Positions 44,766-55,433 of a stretch of DNA of 64,000 nt are shown in pieces (position 1 is the stretch's first letter; each line of letters begins with the position of its first letter). The position numbers were made by a program, and so were the translations under genes. The stretch lies in the NCBI RefSeq assembly GCF_030373265.1, contig NZ_JAUCZC010000011.1, positions 48,764-112,763 of the forward strand, in the 5' to 3' direction. This stretch comes from Blastomonas sp. GTDB taxonomy: Bacteria > Pseudomonadota > Alphaproteobacteria > Sphingomonadales > Sphingomonadaceae. The notes under the pieces were generated by a model. It saw only the letters and a program-made list of their open reading frames with translations, was not told where the DNA came from and searched no databases.

Positions 44766-46514
44766 ATGGCCGAATTGAGCGGCGCGCAGATACTGGTTGA
44801 AACGCTGGTCGAGCAGGGTGTCGAGGTGATCTTCGGCTATCCCGGCGGCGCAGTGCTGCCGATCTATGACGCGATTTTCGGCCACCCCACGCTGCGCCAT
44901 ATCCTGGTGCGGCATGAACAGGCCGCAGCGCACGCAGCCGAAGGCTATGCCCGCGCCACCGGCAAGCCCGGCGTTGTGCTCGTCACCTCGGGCCCTGGCG
45001 CCACCAATGCGGTTACCGGCATCACCGATGCGCTGATGGATTCGATCCCGATGGTCGTCATCACCGGCCAGGTCGCGACCAACCTCATCGGCTCCGATGC
45101 ATTCCAGGAGGCCGACACCGTCGGCATCACCCGTCACTGCACCAAGCACAATTATCTGGTGAAGGACCCGGCGAAGCTGGCATCCACCGTGCGCGAGGCG
45201 TTCCATATTGCCACCAAGGGCCGCCCTGGCCCGGTTCTGATCGACATCCCCAAGGACGTGCAGGTCGCCAGTGCGCCGCATGACCGGGACACCCCTGCCC
45301 GTCCAAACCAGCGTTACGCGCCGGTCACCGCAGGCATGCCGGACGATATCGCCGAAGCGGCACGGATGATCAGCGCGGCCACCAGCCCGGTGATCTATTC
45401 GGGCGGCGGCGTGATCAATGCCGGGCCGGAAGCGAGCGACCTGCTGCGCCAGTTGCAGGCGATGACCGGCGCGCCCGTCACCTCGACCTTGATGGGTCTG
45501 GGCGCCTTCCCGTCCGAGCATTCCGACTGGCTGGGTATGCTGGGCATGCACGGCACCTATGAAGCCAATATGGTGATGAACCGGGCCGACCTGATCATCT
45601 GCGTCGGCGCGCGCTTCGACGACCGCGTCACCGGACGGCTCGATGCGTTTTCGCCCGAATCGAAGAAGATCCACATCGATATCGACCGCTCGTCGATCAA
45701 CAAGACGGTGCGGGTGGACCTCGGCATCATCGGCGATTGCGCCACCGTGCTCCAGCAGATCATCGACGCGCTCGATGCCATCGGCCACGAAAAGCGCGAC
45801 CTGTCCGAATGGCAGGCGCGGATCAAGGGCTGGCGCACGCGTGAATGCCTGGCCTATCCGCCGAGCAGCAGCGAAATCATGCCGCAGCTCGCGATCGAGC
45901 GGCTGTATGCGCTGACCAAGGACGTGAGCCCGATCATCTCGACCGAGGTCGGCCAGCACCAGATGTGGGCGGCGCAGTATTTTCGCTTCGAACAGCCCAA
46001 CAAGTGGCTGACCTCCGGGGGGCTTGGCACGATGGGCTATGGCCTGCCCGCCGCGATCGGTGCGCAGCTCGGCAACCCCGATACCTTGTGCATCGACATC
46101 GCCGGCGAAGCGTCGATCCAGATGAACATCCAGGAGCTGGGCACCGCGACGCAATACCGCCTGCCGGTCAAGATCTTCATCCTCAACAACGAATATATGG
46201 GCATGGTGCGCCAGTGGCAGCAGCTGACATATGAGAGCCGCTATTCGGAAAGCTATTCCGATGCGCTGCCCGATTTCGTGGCATTGGCAGAGGCGTATGG
46301 CTGGAAGGGCATCCGCATTTCCGACCAGGCCGAGCTCGACGCCGGCATCCAGGCGATGATCGATCATCCTGGCCCCGTGCTGGTCGATTGCCGCGTGGCC
46401 AAGCTTGCCAACTGCCTGCCGATGATCCCCTCGGGCGCGGCGCACACCGACATGATCCTGTATGGCGACGAGGTTGCCGGGACCATGGAAGACGAAGCCA
46501 AGGCGCTGGTGTGA
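44766..46514 (+). CDS. ilvB: Acetolactate synthase large subunit
   Basis: A 582-residue thiamine-diphosphate enzyme, first common step of valine, leucine and isoleucine synthesis. The catalytic glutamate is in [17 protein letters not shown]. The FAD/quinone-like middle domain and the ThDP motif near [12 protein letters not shown] are present, and GDASF is replaced here by GEASI (Glu for Asp). The ATG at 44766 fits the family N-terminus [14 protein letters not shown]. ilvN starts 115 bases downstream. Confidence 0.95.
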   Translation: MAELSGAQILVETLVEQGVEVIFGYPGGAVLPIYDAIFGHPTLRHILVRHEQAAAHAAEGYARATGKPGVVLVTSGPGATNAVTGITDALMDSIPMVVITGQVATNLIGSDAFQEADTVGITRHCTKHNYLVKDPAKLASTVREAFHIATKGRPGPVLIDIPKDVQVASAPHDRDTPARPNQRYAPVTAGMPDDIAEAARMISAATSPVIYSGGGVINAGPEASDLLRQLQAMTGAPVTSTLMGLGAFPSEHSDWLGMLGMHGTYEANMVMNRADLIICVGARFDDRVTGRLDAFSPESKKIHIDIDRSSINKTVRVDLGIIGDCATVLQQIIDALDAIGHEKRDLSEWQARIKGWRTRECLAYPPSSSEIMPQLAIERLYALTKDVSPIISTEVGQHQMWAAQYFRFEQPNKWLTSGGLGTMGYGLPAAIGAQLGNPDTLCIDIAGEASIQMNIQELGTATQYRLPVKIFILNNEYMGMVRQWQQLTYESRYSESYSDALPDFVALAEAYGWKGIRISDQAELDAGIQAMIDHPGPVLVDCRVAKLANCLPMIPSGAAHTDMILYGDEVAGTMEDEAKALV

Positions 46515-46629
46515 TGCGGGTTTGTGCGCTCCGTGACGTCCCATCGGCGAAAGCCGATTTGCCCATCCTGCTAGCGTGGCATTCTGCCGCGGGCAGCATC
46601 GGCTTTCACCCTTTCTGAAAGATCGCCCC

Positions 46630-47145
46630 ATGCACATCCAGCAACAGGCATCCGAGCGGCACGTCCTGACCGTGACCGTCGACAACGAGGCGGGCATCCT
46701 GGCGAAGATCGCCGGCATGTTCACCGCGCGCGGCTATAACATCGAAAGCCTTACCGTCGCCGATATCAGCGAGGACCATGCGGTCAGCCGGATCACCATC
46801 GTCACCGTCAGCCCGCCTGCGGTGATCGACCAGATCATCGCCCAGCTCGACCGGCTGGTTGCGGTGCACCGCGTCGCCGACCTCACCGAGCTTGGTCCGC
46901 ATGTCGAGCGCGAGCTGGCGTTGATCAAGGTCGCCGGCGCCGGCGAACACCGGATCGAGGCGCTGCGGCTGGCCGACATCTTCCGCGCGCGGCCGGTCGA
47001 CACCAGCACCTCGAGCTTCGTGTTCGAGATTTCGGGCTCGTCGGAAAAGATCAACCAGTTCATCGCGCTGATGCGCGAGGTCGGGCTGGTCGAGGTCGCC
47101 CGCACCGGGGTCGTCGCGATGACCCGGGGGGCTGCGGCGGGGTAA
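46630..47145 (+). CDS. ilvN: Acetolactate synthase small subunit
   Basis: A 171-residue regulatory subunit that gives valine feedback inhibition. The ACT domain begins VLTVTVDNEAGILAKIAGMF and GYNIESLTV; the C-terminal domain contains SGSSEKINQFIALM. The ATG at 46630 (MHIQQQ) gives the family N-terminus. ilvC follows after a 126-base gap holding an inverted repeat. Confidence 0.94.
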   Translation: MHIQQQASERHVLTVTVDNEAGILAKIAGMFTARGYNIESLTVADISEDHAVSRITIVTVSPPAVIDQIIAQLDRLVAVHRVADLTELGPHVERELALIKVAGAGEHRIEALRLADIFRARPVDTSTSSFVFEISGSSEKINQFIALMREVGLVEVARTGVVAMTRGAAAG

Positions 47146-47159
47146 TTCAGTTTCTACCG

Positions 47160-47244
47160 GTTTCCCGCGAAGGCGGGAATCCATCTCCTAAGCTGACCGA
47201 TCTCGCGCAGCGTTGGAGATGGGCCCCTGCCTTCGCAGGGGAAC
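47160..47244. repeat. Imperfect inverted repeat between ilvN and ilvC
   Basis: The left arm GTTTCCCGCGAAGGCGGGAA continues to CTCC at 47188. The right arm (47215-47244) reads back as GTTCCCCTGCGAAGGCAGGG and on to CATCTCC. Same repeat style as at 42548 and 52082. It may form an mRNA hairpin between the two ilv genes. Confidence 0.7.
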
Positions 47245-47259
47245 AAGACATTTCAATGA

Positions 47260-48291
<1,032 letters not shown>

Positions 48292-48298
48292 TCCGTCC

Positions 48299-49438
48299 TT
48301 GGCAACGCCGCCATTTGAAACCCATGCCGCGCAGCTCGGATCCCTGAAAAGGGATTCGCGGCTGCGTGCGCTTGCGTCGCGTACGGGCAAGGACTTCGCC
48401 TCGAACGACTATCTCGGCCTGGCAGGCTCGACGCTGCTGCACGATGCCCTGCGTGAGGGCATGGCGCTGGGGCTGCCTGCAGGCTCGGGCGGATCGCGGC
48501 TGCTGCGTGGCAACCACGCAGCGCACGAGGCGCTGGAGGCCGATGCGGCGGCGCATTTCGGGTCCGAGGCGGCTTTGTTCTTCGCTGCCGGCTTTGCCGC
48601 TAACGCGGCGCTATTCGCCACGCTGCCGCAGCGCGGCGATCTGGTGGTGCACGATGCGCTGATCCACGCATCTGCGCATGACGGGATGCGGCTGGGCCGC
48701 GCCGAGACCTGCGCAGCTGCGCACAACGACGCGCAGGGGTTCGACGACGCAATAATTGCCTGGCGCGCCCAAGGCGGCACTGGCCGCGCCTGGATCGCTG
48801 TCGAAAGCCTTTACAGCATGGATGGCGATTGCGCGCCGCTCGCCGAACTGGCGCAGGTGGCTGCGCGGCACGATGCGGTGCTGGTGATCGACGAGGCGCA
48901 CGCGACCGGCGTCCATGGTCCGCGCGGCGCGGGTCTGGCGCATAACCTCGCCGGGATGCCCAATGTCATCACGCTGCACACCTGCGGCAAGGCTTTGGGG
49001 TGCGAAGGCGCGTTGATCTGCGGTCCCCGCGTGGCCATCGATTTCCTCATCAATCGCGCGCGCCCGTTCGTGTTCTCGACCGCGCCATCGCCCTTGATCG
49101 CGCATATGGTCCGCCGCGCCATCGCGCTGGTCGCTGGCCATGATGACTGGCGTGACGAGCTGTTCGCGCGCATCGCAGAGGCGCGCCGCGCGCTCGCTCC
49201 CCGGTTGGGCGTCGATAGCGGCACCACGCAGATCCTGCCCGTCATCATCGGTGACGATGCCCGCACCATGCGCATCGCCGCCAGCCTGCAGCGCCAGGGC
49301 TTCGACATTCGCGGCATCCGCCCGCCGACCGTGCCGCAGGGCACCGCGCGCCTGCGCATTTCCATTACCCGTAACGTCTCGATGGGTGATATTGGCGCGC
49401 TCACCGAATCACTCGACAGGATCATGATCCCCGCATGA
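48299..49438 (+). CDS. bioF: 8-amino-7-oxononanoate synthase
   Basis: A 379-residue PLP enzyme that joins pimeloyl thioester with alanine in biotin synthesis. FASNDYLGLA near residue 32 and VIDEAHATGVHG at about 196 are family motifs; the PLP lysine is in LHTCGKALG at about 230. The start is a TTG at 48299 with no clear ribosome site, so the exact N-terminus is uncertain. It forms bioF-bioD-bioA with 4-base overlaps. Confidence 0.9.
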   Translation: MATPPFETHAAQLGSLKRDSRLRALASRTGKDFASNDYLGLAGSTLLHDALREGMALGLPAGSGGSRLLRGNHAAHEALEADAAAHFGSEAALFFAAGFAANAALFATLPQRGDLVVHDALIHASAHDGMRLGRAETCAAAHNDAQGFDDAIIAWRAQGGTGRAWIAVESLYSMDGDCAPLAELAQVAARHDAVLVIDEAHATGVHGPRGAGLAHNLAGMPNVITLHTCGKALGCEGALICGPRVAIDFLINRARPFVFSTAPSPLIAHMVRRAIALVAGHDDWRDELFARIAEARRALAPRLGVDSGTTQILPVIIGDDARTMRIAASLQRQGFDIRGIRPPTVPQGTARLRISITRNVSMGDIGALTESLDRIMIPA

Positions 49439-50052
49439 AACCCCGATTTGTTGTGACAGGCACCGACACCGATATCGGCAAGTCGGTGTTCAGCGCTGCT
49501 TTGGTCCAGGCCCTGGCCGCGAAATACTGGAAGCCCGTGCAATCCGGCCTTGAGGGCGAGACCGACACCGGTTTCGTCGAGCGCATGGTGCCCGGGTCCA
49601 CCCTCCCTGAAGCATGGCGGCTGGTCACCCCCGCCTCGCCGCATCTCGCCGCCGAGATCGACGGGGTGGAGATCGACCCAGATGCCCTCACCCCGCCCGC
49701 TGTCGATGCGCCGCTGATCATCGAAGGCGCCGGCGGCGCGCTGGTGCCGGTCACGAGGGCGGTGCTCTACGCCGATGTCTTCGCGCGTTGGCAGATCCCG
49801 GTGATCGTCTGCGCGCGCACCGCCCTGGGCACGATCAACCACAGCTTGATGACGATCGAAGCGCTGCGCTCGCGCGGCGTGCCGATCCATGGCGTCGCGT
49901 TCATCGGCGATGCCGTGCCCGACAGCGAGGCGACCATCGCGGCCATCGGCAAAGTCCGCCGCCTGGGCCGTCTGGCGCGGCTGGCGGAACTCACGCCGCA
50001 GACGTTGGCCACAGGGTTTGACGAAGGTTTCAGCCTGAGCGATTTCACATGA
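49435..50052 (+). CDS. bioD: Dethiobiotin synthetase
   Basis: A 205-residue ATP-dependent carboxylase that closes the ureido ring. The P-loop is GTDTDIGKSVFSAAL, then YWKPVQSGL and IIEGAGGALVPV, all BioD signatures. The ATG overlaps the bioF stop and its stop overlaps the bioA start. Short for the family but complete. Confidence 0.93.
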   Translation: MKPRFVVTGTDTDIGKSVFSAALVQALAAKYWKPVQSGLEGETDTGFVERMVPGSTLPEAWRLVTPASPHLAAEIDGVEIDPDALTPPAVDAPLIIEGAGGALVPVTRAVLYADVFARWQIPVIVCARTALGTINHSLMTIEALRSRGVPIHGVAFIGDAVPDSEATIAAIGKVRRLGRLARLAELTPQTLATGFDEGFSLSDFT

Positions 50053-51305
50053 CGCCCTCCCCCGTCTGGCACCCGTTCACCCAGCACGGGCTGGGCGAAG
50101 ATATCCCGCTGATCGCGCGCGGCCAAGGCGCGGTGCTCCACGGCGCCGATGGCCGCCAATGGATCGACGCGATCTCGAGCTGGTGGGTGACCACGCACGG
50201 CCATGCCCACCCGCGGATCATGGCCGCGATCCGCGAACAGAGCGAAAAACTCGACCAGATCATCTTTGCCGGCTGGACGCATGAACCCGCCGAAACGCTG
50301 GCGCGCGGGCTGATCGCCATCACCCCCGAGCCGCTGACTCGCGTGTTCTTCAGCGATTCAGGATCGACCGCGGTCGAGGTCGCGCTCAAGATGGCGCTGG
50401 GCTACTGGCACAACCGCAAGGCTGACCGACAGAAGATCATCGTGATGGAGCACAGCTATCACGGTGACACCATCGGCGCGATGTCGGTCGGCGCGCGCGG
50501 GGTGTTCAACAAGCCGTATGCGCCGTTGCTGTTCGATGTGACCAGCATCCCCTTCCCCGCCACAGGCGCCGAGCAGGCAACGCTCGACGCGCTCGAGGTT
50601 GCCTGCCGCGACCAGGCCGCGGCGTTCATCGTCGAGCCCTTGGTGCTGGGTGCGGGCGGGATGCTGATGTACTCCGCCAAAGTACTCGCCGAGATGGCGG
50701 CGATCTGCGCACGCCATGGTGTCTTGTTCATCGCCGACGAGGTGATGACCGGCTGGGGCCGCACCGGCACGATGCTGGCGTGCGAGCAGGCAGGCGTGAT
50801 CCCCGATATCCTGTGCCTATCCAAGGGCTTGACCGGCGGATCGGTGCCGCTCGCAGTGACGCTGGCGCGCGAGGAAATTTTCATGGCGCACTGGTCCGAG
50901 GACCGCGCCGACTGCTTCTTCCATTCGAGCAGCTACACCGCCAACCCCATCGCCTGCGCTGCCGCCAAAGCCAATCTGCAGATCTGGGCGGACGAGCCGG
51001 TGCAGCATCGCATCGACACGCTGGCAGCGTTGCAATCGGCCGAACTGCAGGCGATCGCGCGCCACCCGCTGGTCGCCTCCACCCGCCAGTGCGGCACCAT
51101 CGCCGCGTTCGATCTTGTCGCAGAGGCAGGAGGCTATTTGTCGAACTGGGCGGTGCATCTGGCAGGCTTCGGCAAGGCCAACGGAGTGCTGATCCGCCCG
51201 CTCGGCAACACGGTCTATGTCATGCCGCCGTATTGCACGACGCCCGAGCAGTTGAGGGCCGTCTATGCCGTGGTGCGAGAAGGAATGGAGATCGCAGGGC
51301 GCTGA
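50049..51305 (+). CDS. bioA: Adenosylmethionine-8-amino-7-oxononanoate aminotransferase
   Basis: A 418-residue class III aminotransferase of biotin synthesis. SSWWVTTHGHAHP at the N-terminus is specific to BioA, FFSDSGSTAVEVALKMA and FIADEVMTGWGRTG follow, and the PLP lysine is in LCLSKGLTGG. The start overlaps bioD (ATGA). bioB and bioC are not in the window. Confidence 0.95.
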   Translation: MTPSPVWHPFTQHGLGEDIPLIARGQGAVLHGADGRQWIDAISSWWVTTHGHAHPRIMAAIREQSEKLDQIIFAGWTHEPAETLARGLIAITPEPLTRVFFSDSGSTAVEVALKMALGYWHNRKADRQKIIVMEHSYHGDTIGAMSVGARGVFNKPYAPLLFDVTSIPFPATGAEQATLDALEVACRDQAAAFIVEPLVLGAGGMLMYSAKVLAEMAAICARHGVLFIADEVMTGWGRTGTMLACEQAGVIPDILCLSKGLTGGSVPLAVTLAREEIFMAHWSEDRADCFFHSSSYTANPIACAAAKANLQIWADEPVQHRIDTLAALQSAELQAIARHPLVASTRQCGTIAAFDLVAEAGGYLSNWAVHLAGFGKANGVLIRPLGNTVYVMPPYCTTPEQLRAVYAVVREGMEIAGR

Positions 51306-51392
51306 CGTCGCGTTTGCACGGATCAAAGATTGACTTGAGACGTTCCCGCACTCAGTTTCAAGCCTTCCTGTCCCCGCCTCAAGGAGTTCGTC

Positions 51393-52016
51393 ATGCGCAA
51401 GTCTCTCGCTATCCTAGCCCTCATCGCCGCCACCCCGCTGATCGCCCAGGGCGCCCAGGTCCCCGGCCAGCAGGACGCCAGCCGCGTCACCGCCGGCACC
51501 TATGCCACCGACCCCGGCCACACGCTGATCGGCTGGCGCGTCAGCCATTTCGGCTTCAACGACTATTTCGGCATTTTCGGCGATGCGACCGGCACACTCG
51601 AGATCGACCCGGCCAACCCTTCGGCGGCCAAGGTAGACATCACGATTCCGGTGTCGAAGGTCACCACCGCCAGCAAGGGTCTGACCGACCATCTGCTGCG
51701 CGCCGGCAAGGATGGCGGCAAGCCCGACTTCTTCGGCCCCTCGCCCGCCGATGCGCGCTTCGTCTCGACCAGCGTCGCAGCCACCGGCAACACCGCCAAG
51801 ATCACCGGCGATCTAACACTCAACGGCGTCACCAAGCCGGTGGTGCTCGACACCGAGTTCTCGGGCGCCGGCGCCAATCCGTTCAACAAGAAGGAAACCG
51901 TCGGTTTCCACGCCACCACCACGATCAAGCGCAGCGACTTCGGCGTTAATTACGCGCTGCCGATGGTGAGCGATGAAGTCGAACTCGACATCACCGTGGC
52001 CTTCGAAAAGAAGTAA
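51393..52016 (+). CDS. YceI family periplasmic lipid-binding protein
   Basis: A 207-residue lipocalin-like YceI protein with a signal peptide (MRKSLAILALIAATPLIAQG). The core motifs are DPGHTLIGWRVSHFGFNDYFGIFG, KVDITIPVSKV and ITGDLTLNGVTKPVVLD (each partial), typical of isoprenoid-binding YceI proteins. AAGGAG precedes the ATG. Its ligand and role are unknown. It is a single gene after the bio operon. Confidence 0.9.
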   Translation: MRKSLAILALIAATPLIAQGAQVPGQQDASRVTAGTYATDPGHTLIGWRVSHFGFNDYFGIFGDATGTLEIDPANPSAAKVDITIPVSKVTTASKGLTDHLLRAGKDGGKPDFFGPSPADARFVSTSVAATGNTAKITGDLTLNGVTKPVVLDTEFSGAGANPFNKKETVGFHATTTIKRSDFGVNYALPMVSDEVELDITVAFEKK

Positions 52017-52081
52017 CCAGCATTGCCCTCCCCGGTGACACGCCGGGGAGGGAGCGTTGCGGGACCCTAACTGCCGACCAT

Positions 52082-52163
52082 CGTCATTCCCGCGAACGCG
52101 GGAATCCCGCTTCTGGACTAAGGGCAACGCACAAGCGGGACCCGCGCGTTCGCGGGGGTGACG
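52082..52163. repeat. Long imperfect inverted repeat (CGTCATTCCCGCG family)
   Basis: The left arm begins CGTCATTCCCGCGAACGCGG (52082-52112). The right arm (52133-52163) reads back as CGTCACCCCCGCGAACGCGC and on to CCCGCTT. The loop is 20 bases. The arms match those at 42548-42638. Confidence 0.78.
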
Positions 52164-52280
52164 GACATGGTTGGGACAACGTCCATGACGCCTGGGCAGT
52201 GCTAGGAAACTGCGCGGGTGTCGCTGCAAGCCATTTTTTTGTTGCGCATTCCCGCCCGTTGACGCAATGACACTGTCATT

Positions 52281-52328
52281 ATGACCGGCTCGGCCCTCCT
52301 TCTTGGACTGCGACTTACACGCCCTTAG
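52281..52328 (+). CDS. leuL: leuA leader peptide, 15 residues, five leucines
   Basis: The frame reads MTGSALLLGLRLTRP then TAG. Leucine codons are CTC, CTT, CTT, CTG and CTT. The stop sits in the first arm of the downstream terminator, just as in classical leucine-operon attenuation: a ribosome stalled at leucine codons would let an alternative RNA fold form and leuA be read. No strong ribosome site is seen, so translation is inferred from the arrangement. Confidence 0.75.
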   Translation: MTGSALLLGLRLTRP

Positions 52329-52380
52329 GCGTGTACCGACCGTGCGCGCCGATGCGGCGCGCCACGCCTAAGGGCTTTTT
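52316..52380 (+). terminator. leuA attenuator: alternative hairpins and intrinsic terminator
   Basis: GCCCTTAGGCGTG (52321-52333) pairs perfectly with CACGCCTAAGGGC (52363-52375), with an inner GCGCGCC/GGCGCGC stem, followed by TTTTT (52376-52380). A competing hairpin, TACACGCC/GGCGTGTA (52316-52335), uses the same first arm. The two mutually exclusive folds directly after the leucine-rich peptide are the hallmark of transcription attenuation. Confidence 0.85.
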
Positions 52381-52472
52381 CATCCGCCAGCGCACAGACA
52401 GCCGATCTTCGGTTGAAGTTGCCGCTTGCCACCCTTAACGCACCGATATCCAGACAGGGGCGCATACCAGCC

Positions 52473-54137
52473 ATGCCGATGCTCACCGATCCTTCGCAAA
52501 AATACCGATCCTTTCCGCGCGTAGACCTGCCGAACCGGACATGGCCTGACGCAATCATCACCGCGCCGCCGCGCTGGCTGTCCACCGACATGCGTGACGG
52601 CAACCAGGCGCTGATCGATCCGATGGACGGGCCTAAGAAGCAGCGCTTCTTCGACCTTCTGGTCAAGATCGGCCTCAAGGAGATCGAAGTCGGCTTTCCA
52701 TCGGCCGGCGAGACCGAGTTCAACTTCATCCGCGGGCTGGTTGATGGCAACAAGATCCCCGCCGACGTCACCGTCCAGGTGCTCACCCAGTCGCGGCGTG
52801 ACCTGATCGAGAAGACCTTCGAGAGCCTCGCCGGCGTCCACCGTGCGATCGTGCATCTGTACAACGCCGTCTCGCCAGCCTGGCGCGAGGTCGTCTTCGG
52901 GCTCGACCGCGCCGGCGTCAAAGCGATCGCGGTCGAGGGGGCGAACATCCTCAAGGAACAGGCGGCGAAGTACCCGCAAACCGACTGGCATTTCGAGTAT
53001 TCGCCAGAGACCTTCTCCACCGCCGAACTCGATTTCAGCCTCGAGGTCTGCGAGGCGGTGATGGAGGTGCTGCAGCCGACGCCCGAAAAGCCGCTCATCC
53101 TCAACCTGCCCGCGACGGTCGAGGCCTCGAGCCCGAACATCTATGCCGACCAGATCGAGTGGATGTGCCGCAACATCAGCAAGCGCGACTGCGTGGTGAT
53201 CAGCCTGCATCCGCACAACGACCGCGGATCCGGCATTGCAGCGGCCGAACTCGGCCTGATGGCCGGCGCGGACCGGATCGAGGGCTGCCTGTTCGGCAAT
53301 GGCGAGCGCACCGGCAATGTCGATCTCGTGGCTTTGGGCCTCAACATGTACACGCAAGGGATGCACCCGGGGCTCGACTTTTCGGACATGGACGAGATCG
53401 TCAAGACGGTCGAATATTGCAACCAGCTCAAGGTGCCCGAGCGGCACCCTTATGCGGGCGAACTGGTGTTCACCGCGTTTTCGGGCAGCCATCAGGACGC
53501 GATCAAGAAAGGCTTTGCCGCGCAGGAAAAGCGCAACGACCAGTACTGGCAGGTGCCCTATCTGCCGCTCGACCCCGCCGATATCGGGCGTTCCTATGAA
53601 GCGGTGATCCGCGTCAACTCGCAGTCGGGCAAGGGCGGCGTCGCCTGGGTGCTCGAGCAGGACCAGGGCCTGAAACTGCCCAAAAGGCTGCAGGCCGATT
53701 TCAGCAAGACGGTGCAGGCGCTGGCCGACGCCAGGAGCATGGAGCTGTCCTCCGGCGATATCTGGCAGGCGTTCCAGACCCGCTACCGGCTCGATGGCCA
53801 GGGCAAATACCAGTTGGTCGATTACGAGGAGCGCAAGGCGGGCAACGACCGGCTGTTCGTCGGGCGGATCCTCGCCGACGGCAAGGAAATCCCCGTCAGC
53901 GGCCGCGGCAACGGGCTGATCTCGGGCGTGGTCGATGCGCTGTCGGCGGCTTTGGGCATCGCCATCGACATCGCCGATTATCGCGAGCACGCAATCGGTG
54001 CAGGATCGAAGGCGCGCGCGGCGGCCTATGTCGAATGCGCGGTCGATGGCCGCTCGCCGTGCTTCGGGGTCGGCATCGACGAGGATGTCGCGACAGCCTC
54101 GATCAAAGCGGTGCTGAGCGCGCTCGAGGGGATCTAA
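52473..54137 (+). CDS. leuA: 2-isopropylmalate synthase (long type)
   Basis: A 554-residue enzyme that condenses 2-ketoisovalerate with acetyl-CoA, the first leucine-specific step. TDMRDGNQALIDPM holds metal and substrate residues, SLHPHNDRG is the HxH metal motif, and a C-terminal regulatory domain (about 420-554) gives leucine feedback. The ATG at 52473 (MPMLTDPSQKYRSF) matches the family N-terminus. Expression is probably controlled by the attenuator directly upstream. Confidence 0.95.
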   Translation: MPMLTDPSQKYRSFPRVDLPNRTWPDAIITAPPRWLSTDMRDGNQALIDPMDGPKKQRFFDLLVKIGLKEIEVGFPSAGETEFNFIRGLVDGNKIPADVTVQVLTQSRRDLIEKTFESLAGVHRAIVHLYNAVSPAWREVVFGLDRAGVKAIAVEGANILKEQAAKYPQTDWHFEYSPETFSTAELDFSLEVCEAVMEVLQPTPEKPLILNLPATVEASSPNIYADQIEWMCRNISKRDCVVISLHPHNDRGSGIAAAELGLMAGADRIEGCLFGNGERTGNVDLVALGLNMYTQGMHPGLDFSDMDEIVKTVEYCNQLKVPERHPYAGELVFTAFSGSHQDAIKKGFAAQEKRNDQYWQVPYLPLDPADIGRSYEAVIRVNSQSGKGGVAWVLEQDQGLKLPKRLQADFSKTVQALADARSMELSSGDIWQAFQTRYRLDGQGKYQLVDYEERKAGNDRLFVGRILADGKEIPVSGRGNGLISGVVDALSAALGIAIDIADYREHAIGAGSKARAAAYVECAVDGRSPCFGVGIDEDVATASIKAVLSALEGI

Positions 54138-54280
54138 ATCCTCTCCCGGAACGGGGAGGTGGCAGCCCGTAGGGCTGACGGAGGGGAAGCCGGATTGCGC
54201 AATCTTGATGATATGCGCCTGGCCGCTTCCCCTCCACCACCCGCTGCGCGGGCGGTCCCCCTCCCCGTTCCGGGGAGGAT
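54138..54280. repeat. Long inverted repeat after leuA
   Basis: The ends ATCCTCTCCCGGAACGGGGA and its mirror TCCCCGTTCCGGGGAGGAT pair, as do inner parts GGAGGGGAAGC and GCTTCCCCTCC. The element fills most of the 217-base gap between leuA and the nitronate monooxygenase gene and probably folds as a large hairpin. No gene is seen within it. Confidence 0.72.
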
Positions 54281-54354
54281 TTAGAAAGACCCAAGCCGTT
54301 TTCTTTCAAAACTTAATCGCCTGATTAAGTTTGCCTCTGGACACCCCATGAAGC

Positions 54355-55347
54355 ATGGCTAATGTCGCGGCCATGACCATGCCATCCCCGCTTTGCGACA
54401 AACTGCGCCTGCCCGTCATCGGGTCGCCGCTCTTCATCATTTCCGGCCCCGAGCTCGTTATTGCGCAATGCAAGGCGGGTGTGATCGGATCGTTCCCGGC
54501 CTTGAACGCGCGGCCGCAGGCGCAGCTTGATGAATGGCTGCACCAGATCACCGAGGAACTGGCCGAGTACAACCGCGCCAACCCCGACGCACCCGCCGCG
54601 CCCTATGCGGTCAACCAGATCGTCCACAAGTCGAACGACCGGCTTGAGGCCGACCTGATGACCTGCGCCAAATGGCAGGTGCCGATGGTGATCACCTCGC
54701 TGGGTGCGCGCGAAGACCTGAACAAGGCGGTGCACGACTGGGGCGGTATCACCATGCACGACGTGATCAGCGACCGCTTCGCACGCAAGGCCGTGGAGAA
54801 GGGCGCCGATGGCCTGATCCCCGTCGCAGCCGGCGCCGGCGGCCATGCCGGGGTCACCTCTCCCTTCGCGCTGATGCAGGAAATCCGCCAGTGGTTCACC
54901 GGCCCCGTCGCGTTGTCAGGCTCGATCGCCAGCGGCGCCGCGGTGCTCGCGGCGCAGGCGATGGGTGCGGACTTCGCGTATATCGGCTCGGCGTTTATCG
55001 CGACCGCAGAAGCGCGTGCCGACGAGGGCTACAAGAACGGCATCGTCGAGGGCAAGGCGGCGGACATCGTCTATTCGGACCTGTTCACCGGCGTGTCGGG
55101 CAACTATCTGCGCCAGTCGATCGTCAACGCCGGGCTCGATCCCGACAACCTGCCCAAGGGCGACTACAGCACGATGAACTTCGGCTCGGGCGGCAACACC
55201 GAAGCCAAGGCATGGCGCGACATCTGGGGCAGCGGCCAGGGCATCGGCGCGGTCGACAAGGTCGATAACGTCGCGGACATGGTGGCGAGGCTCACCCGCG
55301 AATACCACGCGGCCAAGGACTCGCTGCTGGCGCGCTCGAACTACTGA
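54355..55347 (+). CDS. Nitronate monooxygenase family flavoprotein
   Basis: A 330-residue FMN-dependent TIM-barrel oxygenase that oxidises alkyl nitronates or related compounds. LRLPVIGSPLFIISGPELV starts the barrel; VAAGAGGHAGVTSPFALM and ALSGSIASGAAVLAAQAMGA bind FMN phosphate. The ATG at 54355 is used, with one at 54373 (MTMPSP) possible. The ribosome site is weak. No operon partner is visible. Confidence 0.87.
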   Translation: MANVAAMTMPSPLCDKLRLPVIGSPLFIISGPELVIAQCKAGVIGSFPALNARPQAQLDEWLHQITEELAEYNRANPDAPAAPYAVNQIVHKSNDRLEADLMTCAKWQVPMVITSLGAREDLNKAVHDWGGITMHDVISDRFARKAVEKGADGLIPVAAGAGGHAGVTSPFALMQEIRQWFTGPVALSGSIASGAAVLAAQAMGADFAYIGSAFIATAEARADEGYKNGIVEGKAADIVYSDLFTGVSGNYLRQSIVNAGLDPDNLPKGDYSTMNFGSGGNTEAKAWRDIWGSGQGIGAVDKVDNVADMVARLTREYHAAKDSLLARSNY

Positions 55348-55433
55348 GCCAGCCTCCGGCAAGTCAGCCGCGGTTCAGCTGGATGTGCGTCTATTCGCCA
55401 CTGCTGATCATCAGCAGACAGGGGGCGGTATTC

